Positions 43,129 to 54,112 of a DNA stretch of 64,000 nucleotides are shown here, piece by piece. The DNA is taken from contig CP154956.1 of NCBI GenBank assembly GCA_039621445.1, positions 16,037,508-16,101,507 on the forward strand, in the 5' to 3' direction. The notes beneath the pieces were generated by a model that saw only the letters and a list, made by a program, of their open reading frames with translations, did not search any database and was not told the DNA's origin. This DNA comes from Euglena gracilis. Taxonomy: Eukaryota; Euglenida; Euglenophyceae; Euglenales. The position numbers and the translations under genes were made by a program. Numbering within the stretch: position 1 is the first letter of the stretch; every line of letters starts with the position of its first letter.

Positions 43129-43390
43129 AAAACGGAGGGGTCCGCAAAAATTTAGGGATGACACAAATTTTTCAGTGGAAAACGTGACTGTGGCAGACGT
43201 GTTTTCGTTTGGGTTGCAAAAACTTGGTCTTTGTTTGCCGTTGGAAGGGTTGGACCAAAAATTGCAATTTTTGAGCGATGAGGACCTGGGGGAGGTTGCA
43301 ACAAATTTGGAGGGAAGTGACCCCCCAGTGCAAGCTATCAACCGAATGATAACTGCAAGGGAGGGGGAGGACAAAAAAGAGGAGGAACGG

Positions 43391-43605
43391 GTAGTCATGT
43401 CCATGAACCCTGTATCTCCCTTTCTACCTCCTGTCTCTGTGCCTTGCTTTTCCCTTATCCGGAGCTTTTCGCCATGTCCCACCCTTAAAGGGTTTTTGCC
43501 ACTTTCTATTCTTACCCATCCTCTTTTTTGATCTCCTTTTTAGCTCACCCATCTAGTGCTTTGCTCCCTAATGTGTATGAGGGTAACAATTTTTGCAAGA
43601 TTACA
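43391..43605 (+). other. intron-like insert between protease and RT
   Basis: After an acidic linker (EGEDKKEEE) the sequence becomes pyrimidine-rich, starts with GTAGTCATG near 43390, and has acceptor-like CTCCTTTTTAG at about 43544 and AAGATTACAG at about 43604. It shows no similarity to pol and breaks the frame. A spliceosomal intron or a small insertion are both possible. Confidence 0.35.
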
Positions 43606-44357
43606 GGGGGACGGAATTTCGGTCATCGCCATTTCCAGACCCCCCCCCCGAAAGAGGAGAATATGGTTATGCATACATACCGCTGAAGGAGGGGGCAAAT
43701 CCAATCAGACAGAAGCCTTTTTTCATGCACGGTGAGAGGAAAGAGGCACTTGAAAAAATGACCAAAGACTGGCTTGACAAAAAATACATCGAGCCAGACA
43801 CAGCCAAAAATTCTGAATGGCTGTCCCAGACTTTTCCAGTTCCAAAAAAATCCAACGATTTTCCTTGGAGGGGGGTGGTGGACCTCAGGGGCCCAAACAG
43901 CCAAACAAGGCGATGCAACTACCCCCTACCCAAAATTGAAGACATTTTGGTCCAACACGGTGCAAACCTAATGTTTTCGATCATCGATTTGAAGCAAGCT
44001 TTTCACCAACAACCTTTACACCCAGAAAGTCGACCCATAACGTGTTGTTTCACCCCCAAAGGCATTTTTCAGTGGAGGGTGAATGTAATGGGTTTGACAA
44101 ATGCCCCCCAGCAATTTCAGCAAATGCTAGATGACCGTTTGACACCAGTAAGGGATATCGCCACAGGGTACATAGACGACATACTGGTGGGGACAACGGT
44201 CGGGGAAGTGGAGGACCTAGTGGGCGCACATGAAAAAGGTTTGAGGAGGGTTTTGGAAGTGCTCAAAACAGAACTTTTGATGGCTGATGAATTCAAAGCC
44301 AAACTTTTCGTTGAGGAGGTCGAATTTTGTGGACAAATTTTAGGAAAACGGGACTAG
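43593..44357 (+). pseudogene. reverse transcriptase segment
   Basis: Ty3-type RT motifs are intact: WLSQTFPVPKKSN, WRGVVDLRGPNSQT, YPLPKIEDIL, SIIDLKQAFHQQPL, GIFQWRVNVMGLTNAPQQFQ and the catalytic GYIDDILVGT (about 44166-44190), then KLFVEEVEFCGQIL. The frame ends with TAG at 44355-44357 and the pol frame resumes shifted at about 44400. Confidence 0.92.
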
Positions 44358-44421
44358 GAGGCCTGCACCGGGTAAGTTACGAGCAATCGAAAAGTGGGAG
44401 ATTCCAAAAAGAATTACGGCT

Positions 44422-45420
44422 TTGAGAGCCTTTTTGGGATTCACAAATTATTACAATGCATACATTCACATGTATGCGGAAGTAGCTGCCCGATTGCAAG
44501 ACAAATTGAAAGTCCCCAGGGAGGTGGGAAAGAAAGTAAGTCGAAAACCTGTGGAATTTGACGGGGAGGATTTAAAAGCTTTTGAGGAGCTGAAAAAAAG
44601 GTTGCTTTCGGGCCTAATGTCGCAACGGGTAGACCCAGATAAACCCTTTGTGCTAAGGGTTGATGCCAGTGGGTACGCCATGGGGGCAACGTTAGAGCAA
44701 ATGAAGGAGGGGGGAGGAAGACCCACAGCCCAGGATGTGATTGAGAAAAAAACTGTACCAGTGGCTTTTATGTCTCGAAAATTGACCAAGGGGCAAAGAA
44801 AATGGACCCCCCAGGAGTTGGAGACGTATGCCATAATTTTGGCACTACAAAAATGGGAAAGTTGGATTGGATTGAAACCTGTTTTGGTTTTAACCGACCA
44901 CCAAAGTTTGGAGTCTTGGACAAGGGAGGTCCTGGACACCCCCAGTGGTCCGGTTGGGAGGTGGGCGAGATGGCATCAAATGTTCTCCAAGAATGATTTG
45001 ACGGTGGGATATATCCCGGGTAAAGAAAATACCATAGCCGATATCCTTAGTCGGTGGGCATACCCAGCCTTAAGGAATATAAGTAAGCACGGGTCCGCCG
45101 AAGACAAGGACGAAACGGAAAATTTTATCCCGGAGGAAAAAGAAGAGGAAAAACAGTGTTTGGAGATAAGATTCAAAAACCAGCCCAATTTATGTAATGC
45201 CTGGATACGGGGGGTGACAACCCGTAGTGGCAAAAACGTAACACCTGAGGAGGAAAAAGGAGAGTGCACAAGGAGGGGAACCGAGGGTGGGGTAGAACCA
45301 GGAGGAAAAGACACCCCTGTGGACACCCAGTCACAAGGGCCCAGGAAAAAAAAGAAACGAGTTCATTTTTTGGATGAGAAATTGGGAGGGGGAGACGACC
45401 CCTGTCCCGGAGACGGCTGA
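44422..45420 (+). pseudogene. RT connection, RNase H and acidic linker
   Basis: LRAFLGFTNYYNAYIHMYAE marks the RT thumb. RNase H follows with FVLRVDASGYAMGATLEQ (Asp), KWTPQELETYAII (Glu) and VLVLTDHQSLESW (Asp), and GYIPGKENTIADILSRW gives the final motif. A Lys/Glu-rich linker precedes the integrase. The stop at 45418-45420 comes from a frameshift; integrase continues in another frame from about 45374. Confidence 0.9.
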
Positions 45421-46583
45421 AAGTTCGAGGGGGGACACTCGTATGGAAGTGGGGGACGCCATGCCAAGTACGACCCCTAAGGATATTAACACCGTATGGG
45501 AGCGTGATTGGGGGGAAGCATATTCCCGATGCCCCACATGGAAAGAAAAATGGGAGGCTACCAAAGGTGGTTCAGTTTGGCCCAAAAGCTATAAAGTCTT
45601 GAACGGTCAACTGTTTTTCGAGGAAAAGTTGTGTGTGCCTGAAAGTTTCCAACCCTTGGTGACTCAAGAAAATCACGTGTTTTTGGAGCACGTTGGCCTT
45701 GAAAAAGTTTGGAAACACATGACAATCCGTTTTGTTTGGGCTGATGAAAAGGCTGCAAAGCAACTCGACCAAAATTGCAGCAAAAATTGTTCCACATGCC
45801 AAGCGAGTGTGAGGAGGGAGAGTTTGAAAGGACCGATCGAGTCCACACCCATACCCCCTGCACTAATGACAAGTGTTGCCATCGATTTGTTTCGAATGCC
45901 AAGGGTTTTACACGACGGGGGAGTACGACACCCTAGCCCTTTGTGTGGATAGGCATTCGGGTTGGATTGTGGGGGTTGCATGCAAGGACAAGGGATTAAC
46001 CGGTGCCAAGTTGGCTAAGGAAATGATGAAAAATCAGTGGAGGCCTTTTGGGGTTCCCTCGGTCACCTCAAGTGACCAAGGGAGCCATTTCACAAGCACT
46101 TGGTGGGAAAACATGTGTGCACTTTTGGGGATTAGGCAAGCATATTCCCAAGCATACCACCACCAAGCAAACGGGAGGGTTGAGAGAGCCGGACAACAGG
46201 TAATGGAGGTGTTGAGAAAATTGTACGTGGAGGAAAGAATTAATTGGGTTGAAGCTTTACCCCAAGTTTTTGACCGAATTCATGACGTAAAGGGGGAAAG
46301 CGGATTGAGCCCATTTAAAATTTTGCATGGAAGGGAACGACCATTGGCAGGGGTACCCTACCAACCACCCAAAGAATGTGATGATTCGGTGGAATTTTTC
46401 CGAAGGATGCAAGACATTGATGGGAGGGTGGCTAGGATACTCAAAAAAAAGCATGAGGAGGAGGTGGCAAGGATAAATAAGAGGAGGAAAGAAATGGAAC
46501 CCCTAAAGGTGGGGATGATGGTTTGGTATAGGAGACCGGAAGGGTCGGGTGAGAAGCTTGACTCTAGGTGGGTGGGACCTTGA
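45374..46583 (+). pseudogene. integrase, split by one frameshift
   Basis: The HHCC zinc-binding domain is visible as HVFLEH...GLEKVWKHM and CSKNCSTCQ. The catalytic triad is present in two frames: Asp in SVAIDLFRM (about 45880), Asp in TSSDQGSHFTSTWW (about 46069) and Glu in HHQANGRVERAGQQ (about 46180). The frame changes near 45900 between the first Asp and the rest. A GPY/F-like stretch follows (MMVWYRRPEG, DSRWVGP). Integrase would insert the cDNA, but this copy is broken. Confidence 0.9.
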
Positions 46584-46976
46584 AGTCGTGAAGGGTAGAG
46601 AAGGGGAACGGAGTTATGTAATTGAGATGAAACCTGGGGTGGAGACAAAAGCTCATAGGAGTTTTTTGAATGAGTATCGGGATCCCCATGTGGAAGGTAA
46701 GGGGGTGCCTCTTTTTTACTATAAACGGACCGAAAAAGAAGAAGAGGCATTACCTGATGAGTGGGAGGTGGAAAAAATATTAAGGCATCGGAAAGGAAAA
46801 GATGGAAAGTGGGAATTTTTAACAAAGTGGGTCGGATATGAGGACGGGGAGGAGACCTGAGAACCGGCAGGAAATTTCATTCACCGTTTCAGCGGGGAGT
46901 TTGTGAAGTATTGCCGTGAGAAAAAAGTGAAAATGGACATAATGTCCGAACTTAAAATTGACGGTGGGCCGTAGGC
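46549..46976 (+). pseudogene. integrase C-terminus and chromodomain with a nonsense codon in the WEP motif
   Basis: The chromodomain reads EWEVEKILRHRKGKDGKWEF and LTKWVGYEDGEET, then TGA at 46858-46860 where chromodomains have the conserved Trp of TWEP, followed in frame by EPAGNFIHRFSGEFVKYC. A single G-to-A change explains the stop. The frame then runs to TAG at about 46974. The equivalent motif in the first gypsy element (TWEP, 1-532) is intact. Confidence 0.85.
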
Positions 46977-47071
46977 TCTAAGGTGAGCCATAAGGCCCTG
47001 TCAAAGGCTCTACGGCGAGCCAAGTGGGAAGGCAAAGTGCTGTTTTTAACCCAACATCAAAATTTAAAAGT

Positions 47072-47820
47072 GGGTAACAGCCAATCAGTTAGAGAAACCC
47101 GCGACTTAAATCGGAAGCGGGTCAAATTTCTAAGCGCCTTCAAATTTGTCATTTTTCACAGAACTTGAGGGGTTTTCCCCAATATTTGGCAAGAAGGAAT
47201 ACTATTGTATTGAATTTGTCAATTGGAATTTGATTTGAAGTGGCAAGTTGAGTTTCATTGTTGGTCACTGATCTATTGAAGTCATTGTCTTGAAGGAGCC
47301 TTTAACACCACCGCCCACTCCTCTATACCACCGCCTTCGCCTCCATCACCTACCACTCCTTGCCCAAAGGTTTGCACATTTCATACATTCACATTTAACA
47401 GTTTCGGTTTCAAGTGTGTTCTCACTCAAGTTTCGGAGTTTCAGAATTCAAGTTTCTTTCAGTTTTGACTTCAAGAGTTTCAAGATTCAGTGGGTTGGTT
47501 TTTACCTGCAAGGTGTGTGAGAGAGAAGTGAGATTTTCACACCAAATGGCAGATTTTTTGATTTTCAGCAAAATTTCGGAAACCGCTAAAAAAACGATCC
47601 TATGAACCGGCTGGGGTTTGGGAAACCACCTGGGTGAAAAAACGGGGGTTGACTTGAGCCCACCAACCCCCCGGAGAAAGCGCAGGCCCCACCCCGGAAA
47701 CACCACCCCCCCTGTCAGTGGTCCTTCCCACCGGCGAGGACCCCCCGGGGCCCTCGGCCCGACGGGACTCGGCGGTCGCGGGGGCGACCGGCGGCCCGGG
47801 GGTGGCGAGCCCGGTGAACA
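47072..47820 (+). repeat. 3' LTR
   Basis: Starts GGGTAACAGCCAATCAGTTA after a purine-rich AAAATTTAAAAG and ends GGTGAACA. It matches the 5' LTR with scattered substitutions and a few single-base indels (for example in C runs). The start of Gag inside it is interrupted by TGA where the 5' LTR has TGC. Confidence 0.92.
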
Positions 47821-48610
47821 AGATGTCTACCAAGGGCTGGCACCAGGTTCCAGTTCACCGATCCAGCCAACTACCAACTTACAACCAAGCAATAAGGAGA
47901 GACGCGAGGAAAGGAAAAACAAACAACAATTGCCGGCAAGAAAAGACAGGTCCTATCTTGCACTCCTTTCGCAACCGACTTCAAAATCTGATCGTCTTAG
48001 TTAGCAAAAAAAGGATCAAATTTAGCCGGTGACAGAGGAGGCGTACCAGCAGGGTTGGGCAGTGGGAAATATTGCGAATCACCGGCACGACGCGTCGGGG
48101 GAAAATTTTTGTCCAAAAACCTGCGAGAATCCCTTTTCTGTATTTTTTTTCTCGTTTTAGCAAGATCAGCCAAAGCCGTACTCCTTTGAAGAAAACCGAA
48201 AAGGGAGTAAGGGGCGAAAAGGGAGTAAGGGGCACCGTGGGCGAATCACGAAGACCTCCCCTCGGGGCCACCTCAGGAACTGGAGGATTAGCACCATGAT
48301 CCTGGCCCGGTTCCAGAAACTTTTTTTTTTCAGTCGCGAGCGACTGGACTTCTGGTTTCCGGATCACCTGGGCCCCAACTCCCCGCCAGGAACGAGTTAT
48401 TCACACGCGAAGGGGTCCAAACTTAGCGGGATTGGCCCGCCCCCCCCGTGGATAAGCCCCCCCTTGGACGCTGCCATTTCGGCAAAAAAACAAATTGTCA
48501 ATTTTCAAAATTTCTCCAAAATGAAGCAAAATGAAAGGAAATGTCTTGAGGCCCAATTCGCCCCATCTACTGCTTTTTGGATTTGCCCGCAACTCCATGC
48601 CAGGCGGCAC
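47821..48610. other. spacer with a degenerate DIRS terminus
   Basis: No gene is supported. A decayed DIRS end module lies at about 48180-48270 (GGGGCACCGTGGGCGAATCA), just upstream of an intact copy at 48611. Confidence 0.5.
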
Positions 48611-49157
48611 TCGTACTCCCTCGAGGCAAGCCGAGAATGGAGGAAGGGACACCGAGGGCGAAGCACAAAGACATTGTGAGGCCATGCCTTGCTCGCCGGC
48701 GGTTTGTTGTGTGATTGTTCGCAGCGCTGGGTTAGGAGGTCCCGCTTAGTGCCGCCTCGCCGGAGTTGGCTGCATCGTCTCCGACGTGGCGACCATGGCG
48801 CTTTCTTTTTCCCTGGGGGGGTCCCCCCCACACCTCCCCCCCCTGGCCCCCATCTTCTGACCGAGGGCGTTTGAAGACAAATTTTCTTAAAGGGGTGGGG
48901 GGGTCGGGCTCACAATGCCTTTGTGCTTCGCCCTCGGTGTCCCTTCCTCCCTTCCCGGCTTGCCTCGAGGGAGTACGAGACACTTTGGGCTCCGCACTTT
49001 GTCATTGTGAGGCCAGATTGTGCACTGAAAATAGGGTGGCCAGGGCATTCTCCAAAGAACCTTGGGCACCAAATCTTTGATAATGGGCTGTAAAAGCCTC
49101 CACCCCCTTCCATTGACCAATTTCACAAACTTCTTGGGCAGAAAGGCCCAATTTTTT

Positions 49158-49783
49158 TTAGCAAACCAACCCCTGCCCCTCTGGTGGAGTGGGGCCCCAA
49201 ACCCGGGGGGGTACCCCCTGTTTGGTCAAAAAGTCTTTAGTGATAGAAGCAATGGTATCTGCCTTAATGGCTTTGTAGGGGGGTTTTAACGTAATTAAAA
49301 GGGGGCCCCCAGGTTTCATAAAGAAACGTGTTGCTGCACATAAGACAACATTAAATGAAAGGGGCTGATTTGGGGCACTGGGGAATGGAGACAACTCTCT
49401 CCCACTTGTGGAGTTTTTGAACGTTACGTTTAATTTTGAGATAGGGTGCCCCCCCCCCAACACACTGGGGCTTCTTTGGACCTGTGCCAAATCAGAACTT
49501 CTGTATAAACAGAGGACTCGTGAACAGAAAATTAGTTGTGTACGCAATGTACATATACCAGAGGGCAGGGGGGACTGTGCCAGCCCCAGGAGGATTGGGA
49601 GGGGATCCCAGAATGCACCATATTTCTCCAGATTTTGGTTCCAAAGCCTTTTGTAACGTGCCAACATGGCATGGAACCTCAGTCCCCCAAAGCCAGGGAT
49701 CAATAGCATAGCACTGTATGCATTGCGTGCTTGGGCCTTTGAAAATTGGAACAGTTTAATTAAAGCGTCAACCACTTGGTCAG
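49158..49783 (-). pseudogene. tyrosine recombinase remnant of the third DIRS element
   Basis: Closely related to the DIRS-1 recombinase: RNAYSAMLLIPGFGGLRFHA, LYRSSDLAQVQRS and SITKDFLTKQGVPP. A frameshift falls in the His-x-x-Arg motif (reads PTPPEGQG instead of HSTRGAG), and a second lies in the G run at about 49796-49803 that separates it from the upstream frame. Confidence 0.82.
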
Positions 49784-49791
49784 TGGTGGCT

Positions 49792-50478
49792 TCAGGGGGG
49801 GGGTACCCCCATTTTTTCCAGAATCACCCATAAAAGCGTAAAGGCACTTTGGTACCTTTTCAAACTGGGGTTTCTTCCCAGGAAATCTGTAATGGTTGAA
49901 TTTTGTATTTGTTTCCCCTCCAAAATTTGCCTGAGCAAATCATGCAAAGGAGGGCCACCTGGGGGTGGCATTTTTTCCCCCCTGCAATTGGTGAACATAC
50001 CCTTGTAAGGGGTGATTTTCAGGCAGGGGGTCCCTGGTACTTTCATTTTTATTAATTGGGGCCACCATGTGGCTGAATCCCAGTAGGGGGTGACCATCAA
50101 AACTTTGTTTTGTGGAAATATTCTTAACCTGGGGGGAAATTTTTGAATTACAGACCAGGGGTGGTTTGCATAAAGTCCTCCCATGTTGTCTAGTGGACAT
50201 TGCAATGCATCCACTGCTGTGGCTCCCAAGTGGGGCCACCTGGCCACAAATTGTGGCAGTTTTTTGTTGCCTGGTGAGGCAAAAAGGTCTGTTTTCAGGT
50301 TTATGTAATTTTTGAACTGCTGCCTCAGCCATTGAAAAAGTTGGGGGTCCAGGGAATAATCCCCCCTGTCCATTTCCCACCTGCTTATGGGGTCTGCCAG
50401 GCATTCCTGTGAAGGAACCCACTTTACTTGTAGGTTTATGTTGTGTTCCATGCACCATTTGAAAAAGGGTCTTAGCAT
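49792..50478 (-). pseudogene. RNase H end, Dam-like domain and recombinase N-terminus of the third DIRS element
   Basis: One frame covers LRPFFKWCMEHNINLQVKW (end of RNase H), LFASPGNKKLPQF, YANHPWSVIQKF, VLMVTPYWDSATWWPQL and the recombinase start FLGRNPSLKRYQSAF. The catalytic NPPW of the Dam-like domain is changed to NHPW. The continuity shows that methyltransferase and recombinase are made as one polyprotein in this family. Confidence 0.8.
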
Positions 50479-50486
50479 GGAAATTA

Positions 50487-51833
50487 CTATTTTGCTGCCC
50501 AGTGGCCTTTTTCTAACACTGGAAAAATGTGCTGGATGTGATCCAGCTTGAAAGGTTTCACTTGGAATCGTTGATTTATTTCCCTGCAATCGCTTATTAA
50601 TCTCCATTTTGTCTGCTCCCCTTCTGGTTTCGAAATCAGAAACCAGGGGATTAGGTGCTGGGTGGTTGAATCCCTCACCCTCTTTACGGATCCAGATTTT
50701 TCGTAATCCAGCAGTATTTTTTCTGCTTGGTGCAGGTTCAAATTTGTCCTGGGTTTTGGGTGGGCGGACAATTTTGGTGGTTTTACCCAAGGGGGTTGAA
50801 TGCCATCCCTGATGAGTTGACATGTTGTTGGGGGGGGGCATTTTTTGTCCACCATTTCAGGCTTTTTTGCAGCCTTTGATGGAGGGGGGTGTCTCCCCAT
50901 TTTTCCTCCATGCAATTGATTTCTTGGATCAGATGGTTGTGGGGGAGCTGGGCTGGAGATGTTGGACCTTTTAGGCTTCGTTGCAGCCTTTGACGGATGG
51001 GGGTGTCTCCCCTTATTTCCTCCACTGAATTTATTTTCTGGATAAGATGATTCTGGGGGGGCTGGGTTGGGGGTGTTGGACATTGCACCCCTAGGTCCCC
51101 TAGGGCTTGGGCCCTTGGAAAAAGAAATTTTTTCTCGGGGGATGTGCATGCACTCTCTCCCTCTCTGCTCATCTCCTTGGATGATCTTGTTGTTGGGAGA
51201 CATACCATAGGGCTTAAGGCCCCTGTTTGGCCTGTCTGGTCTTCTCCATGTTGATGTGGTTGGTTGACATACCATAGGGGGGCCTCTGTGGGTCCCCCCC
51301 TTGATTGATTGATCGGGAATTGAGAAATAAATATAAAAAGGGATTCCTGCCCCTCCCTCCAAAAGGGCCACTGTGGGTCCCTTTTCCTCCTGAGGCTGGG
51401 TCATTAAAGGGGCCACTGTGGTCCCCTTTTCCCCCTTTTTTGGCAGAGGGCCTCTGTGGGTCCCTCGGGGGATTTCTCCAGCGGCTATCTTAGCCACTGT
51501 GGGTCCACCCTGCTGGGTGGGCATGATGCCCCTTAGCTTCTTGGTGGCCACTGTGGGTCCACCCTGCTGGTCTCCAAGGTCTCCATGTGTAAATTTTCTT
51601 CCATAATCCTTCTGCAGGTCTTCCAGTCCTTGAATTGGCCTCCAACCCCACTTGAAATCTGGGGGGGGGCTGCTGTGGCCCCCCCTTTTCCCCTTGAGAG
51701 GGGCTGTTGTGATGGATGAATTTGGGGGGTTGGACAGACCTTTTCTGACCCTTCCTGAGGGGATTTGCTTGTAAAACTGGCCCCCATGGCCCCTGTAGTG
51801 TTGTCCTCCTTGGTCTTGATTCCATCTCCCCAT
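50487..51833 (-). pseudogene. Gag-RT fusion of the third DIRS element, truncated
   Basis: A single frame joins Gag (repeated GGPTVA and GTHRGP units, CMHIPREKISFSKGPSPRG, TCQLIRDGIQPPWVKPP) to the RT N-terminus (IPWFLISKPEGEQTKW, ISDCREINQRF, HIFPVLEKGHWAAK), where the deletion begins. It shows that Gag and RT were fused in the ancestor. The Gag N-terminus continues upstream to about 52190 in other frames. Confidence 0.8.
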
Positions 51834-53237
51834 CCTTTGGCCAATTGTTGTTTAGGCGACTGGGCGCCTTTGGGGGAGATGCCCCACATGTGTGGGCTGT
51901 GGTTGTTCAATTGTGGAGCATTTTGGGCCCCCCTGGCCCATCCTTTGCCCATCAAGGGCTGGGGCAGACTTTTGCCTTCTGGGCCTTCTGGCCACAGTGG
52001 GCCAAGGACTCACTGGGGGGGGGGGGTTTGGGCTGGGAAATTTCTGGGGTGGGGGTCTGGGGGGGAAAACGGCCACGGTTCGCCGCGTGTCGACCGCATC
52101 TCCAAGTTCTCCTGTTTCTGCAGCAACTGCTCCAGCACGTCCGTGGCCATGTAATCCAAATTTCTTCTCCACTGCATTGCTCATTGAAGTCAAAATTGAA
52201 AATTGATAATTGAATGCTCAATTGCTGTTCGTCTTGATCGTGTCCTTCTGGATATTGCATTGATATTGACTTCTTTTCTCGGTTCTTCTTCGTTCGTGAA
52301 CTCTTTTCCTTTCTTCTGGGTGTCGAAGGGCAAGTTAGGAATCAGCCAACTCCGGCGAAAAAGGCACAACTCCGGCGAACAATCACACAACAAACCGCCG
52401 GCGAGCAAGGCATGGCCCCACAATGGCAAAGTGCGGAGCCCGAGGTGTCTAAGCGGGGCCCCCGAGCAACAACAATCACACAGCAAACCGCCGGCAAGGC
52501 ATGGCCTCACAATGTCTTTGCGCTTCGCCTTCGGCGTCCCTTCCTCCCTTCTCGGCTTGACTCGAGTGAGTGCGCTCCGTCGTGGCGAAGTGACCTCTTG
52601 CCCCTGGGTGGTGGTTGTCCGCCCTCTCCTCCCTGTCCCCCATTTTCTGACCGAAGGCTTTTGAAGACGTTTTATTTTATGGGCGGGGAGGGTCAGGCTC
52701 CATATTGAAAGGGGCCACGACGGTTCATCTTCGCAAAGCTGTCGGCATCGCCGCCCCAAGGCGCAGAAAGCAAGGAAAGCATGACCTCACCATCTACTTG
52801 CGCTCCGACCTTCTAGTCCCTTCCTCCCCCCGCTCCGAGCCCCGGCCCATCTTTTTAAATGCAAATTTTCTCCAACCCCGGAACCAGCCATCCCCGGGGG
52901 GTGTGCCTGCTTGGGGCAGGCACCCCATCGGCAATATCTTTTTGAAGCAAAGCAGAAAACACTTTGCCCAGGTGCTGTGAAGTTCAGGGGGCGGAGAGGA
53001 CAAAGGGAGAGAAACAGATCGGGCCGGGAATGCGTGTCCCTTGGGTCGACCGACCTGTGGTGGTCGGGCCGACCACCATTTTTTTGCACTACCCCCCCCC
53101 TTTTTTGCATTTTTAAGCCCCCCCCCCCCTGGTCGGTGGGTGGTCGGTGGCTGGTCGGTGGGCATAAAAATGGTCTGTGAAGGCCCCAAATCACCTGGAA
53201 ATGCACTTTTGGCCAGTTCTCTCCCCCAGGACCATGT

Positions 53238-53372
53238 CCTGGGGGGACCTGGGGGGGGGGGGGGCCTGGGGGGGGTCCTGGGGGGACCTTGTGGGGTCCT
53301 GGGGGGGTCCTTCGGGGGGGTGCTGGGGGGGTCCTGGGGGGGGGTGCTGGGGGGGTCCTTGGTGGGTCCCGC
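53238..53372 (+). repeat. GGTCCTGGGGGG-type minisatellite (also 55612-55735)
   Basis: An imperfect 12-18 bp G-rich repeat with units such as GGTCCTGGGGGG and GGTGCTGGGGGG. The copy in the second unit differs in G-run lengths, as expected from slippage. It is a strong quadruplex candidate. Confidence 0.9.
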
Positions 53373-53794
53373 ATTTTTTGGCAGAAATTTTGCAGCACAA
53401 GTTCAGGTTATTCTAAGGTGGGTACCGCCCGGTGGGTCCTGGGGGGGTCCTAGGGGGGAAACTGGCCATGACTCTCACGAGAGGCAGAAAACTCCCCCCT
53501 CCACCCAGGGGGAGTTTAAAAGTCCTCAGTTGACTCAGTAGCACAGAGTGGGTAGTTCGCCGACTAGTCGGCCAACTGGCTCCCCCCCCCCCTGTCTCAC
53601 CGACAGCTGCCGACTAGGCCAACCGACCAATTGGCGTTGTCGGTCGGCCAACCAATTAGCTAGTCAGCCGACTAGTCGGCCGACTAGCCGGCCCACCCTT
53701 CCAGCCTGCCACCAAACAGTCGAAGGGTCGATCGACCAGCTGAAGGGTCGGTGACTGATGCGTGAAAAACTGGTGCCTGGAGGGGACCAGCTAC

Positions 53795-53908
53795 CCCAAA
53801 GAGGCGCCCAACTAGGGTTAATACACATTGGGGGACCCTCGCTCGGCGCCTTCGGCGCCTCGCTCGAGTCCCCCAATGTTTTTAACCCTAGTTGGGCGCC
53901 TCTTTGGG
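53795..53908. repeat. 114-nt long hairpin (also 56162-56275)
   Basis: The outer arms, starting CCCAAAGAGGCGCCCAACTA, pair perfectly over 27 bp. After a short bulge a second stem, ACATTGGGGGAC with GTCCCCCAATGT, pairs over 12 bp, and the apex is GGCGCC-TTC-GGCGCC. The second copy has one change, GAGTCCCCC to GGGTCCCCC, which lengthens the inner stem. Confidence 0.92.
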
Positions 53909-54035
53909 TTCGCTGGGTCCCCTGCAGACACCAATTTAACGACGTTGAGGGGATGGGATGGGACAGTTTGGGATGGAAACTTGACCCTAACCCTACTCCT
54001 TTAAATAACGTCATCAACTTTTCAAGTTCTGAATT

Positions 54036-54112
54036 GCAGCGGCCTTCGTCCGCTGCGCGGGCATCGGCCTTCGGCCGATGCACGGCCTTCGGGCAGGCGG
54101 CCTTCGGGGCGA
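54036..54112 (+). repeat. chain of C(TTCG)G hairpins (also 56403-56478)
   Basis: Consecutive hairpins GCAGCGG-CTTCGG-CCGCTGC, CATCGG-CTTCGG-CCGATG and GGC-CTTCGG-style follow each other without spacers. As RNA each would close on a UUCG tetraloop. In copy 1 the first loop closes with T instead of G; in copy 2 it is perfect. Confidence 0.85.

Larger units (their letters stand above)
36281..47820 (+). mobile_element. complete, decayed chromodomain Ty3/gypsy retrotransposon encoding two methyltransferase-like domains
   Basis: Two direct LTRs of about 746-749 bp bound an 11.5 kb element ordered Gag, C5-cytosine-methyltransferase-like, Dam-like, protease, RT, RNase H, integrase, chromodomain. RT before integrase and the chromodomain place it among Ty3/gypsy chromoviruses. 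By eye the LTRs differ at roughly 17 sites (2-3%). The coding region carries several frameshifts and in-frame stops, so this copy is dead. No flanking target duplication is visible, which suggests later change at one edge. Confidence 0.92.
48611..52449 (-). mobile_element. third DIRS element with internal deletion
   Basis: Outer ends TCGTACTCCCTCGAGG at 48611 and GCCCGAGGTGTC at 52438-52449 match the circle-junction halves of DIRS-1. Inverted repeats flank it and an internal complementary region lies at about 48905-49015. Between are recombinase, Dam-like, partial RNase H, RT and Gag sequences on the minus strand. RT after HWAAK, the RT catalytic core and the start of RNase H are deleted at about 50478-50490. 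Recombinase and methyltransferase motifs are also damaged, so the copy is dead. Confidence 0.85.

Noticed and set aside
36498-46976. In-frame TAA and TAG codons in the gypsy element as evidence for a reassigned stop codon
   Set aside because: The stops fall at unrelated residues (likely Leu, Tyr and Glu positions) and coexist with frameshifts and a TGA at a Trp codon. Ordinary decay explains them.
36260-47830. Target-site duplication for the LTR element
   Set aside because: Bases before 36281 and after 47820 do not match over 4-6 positions.
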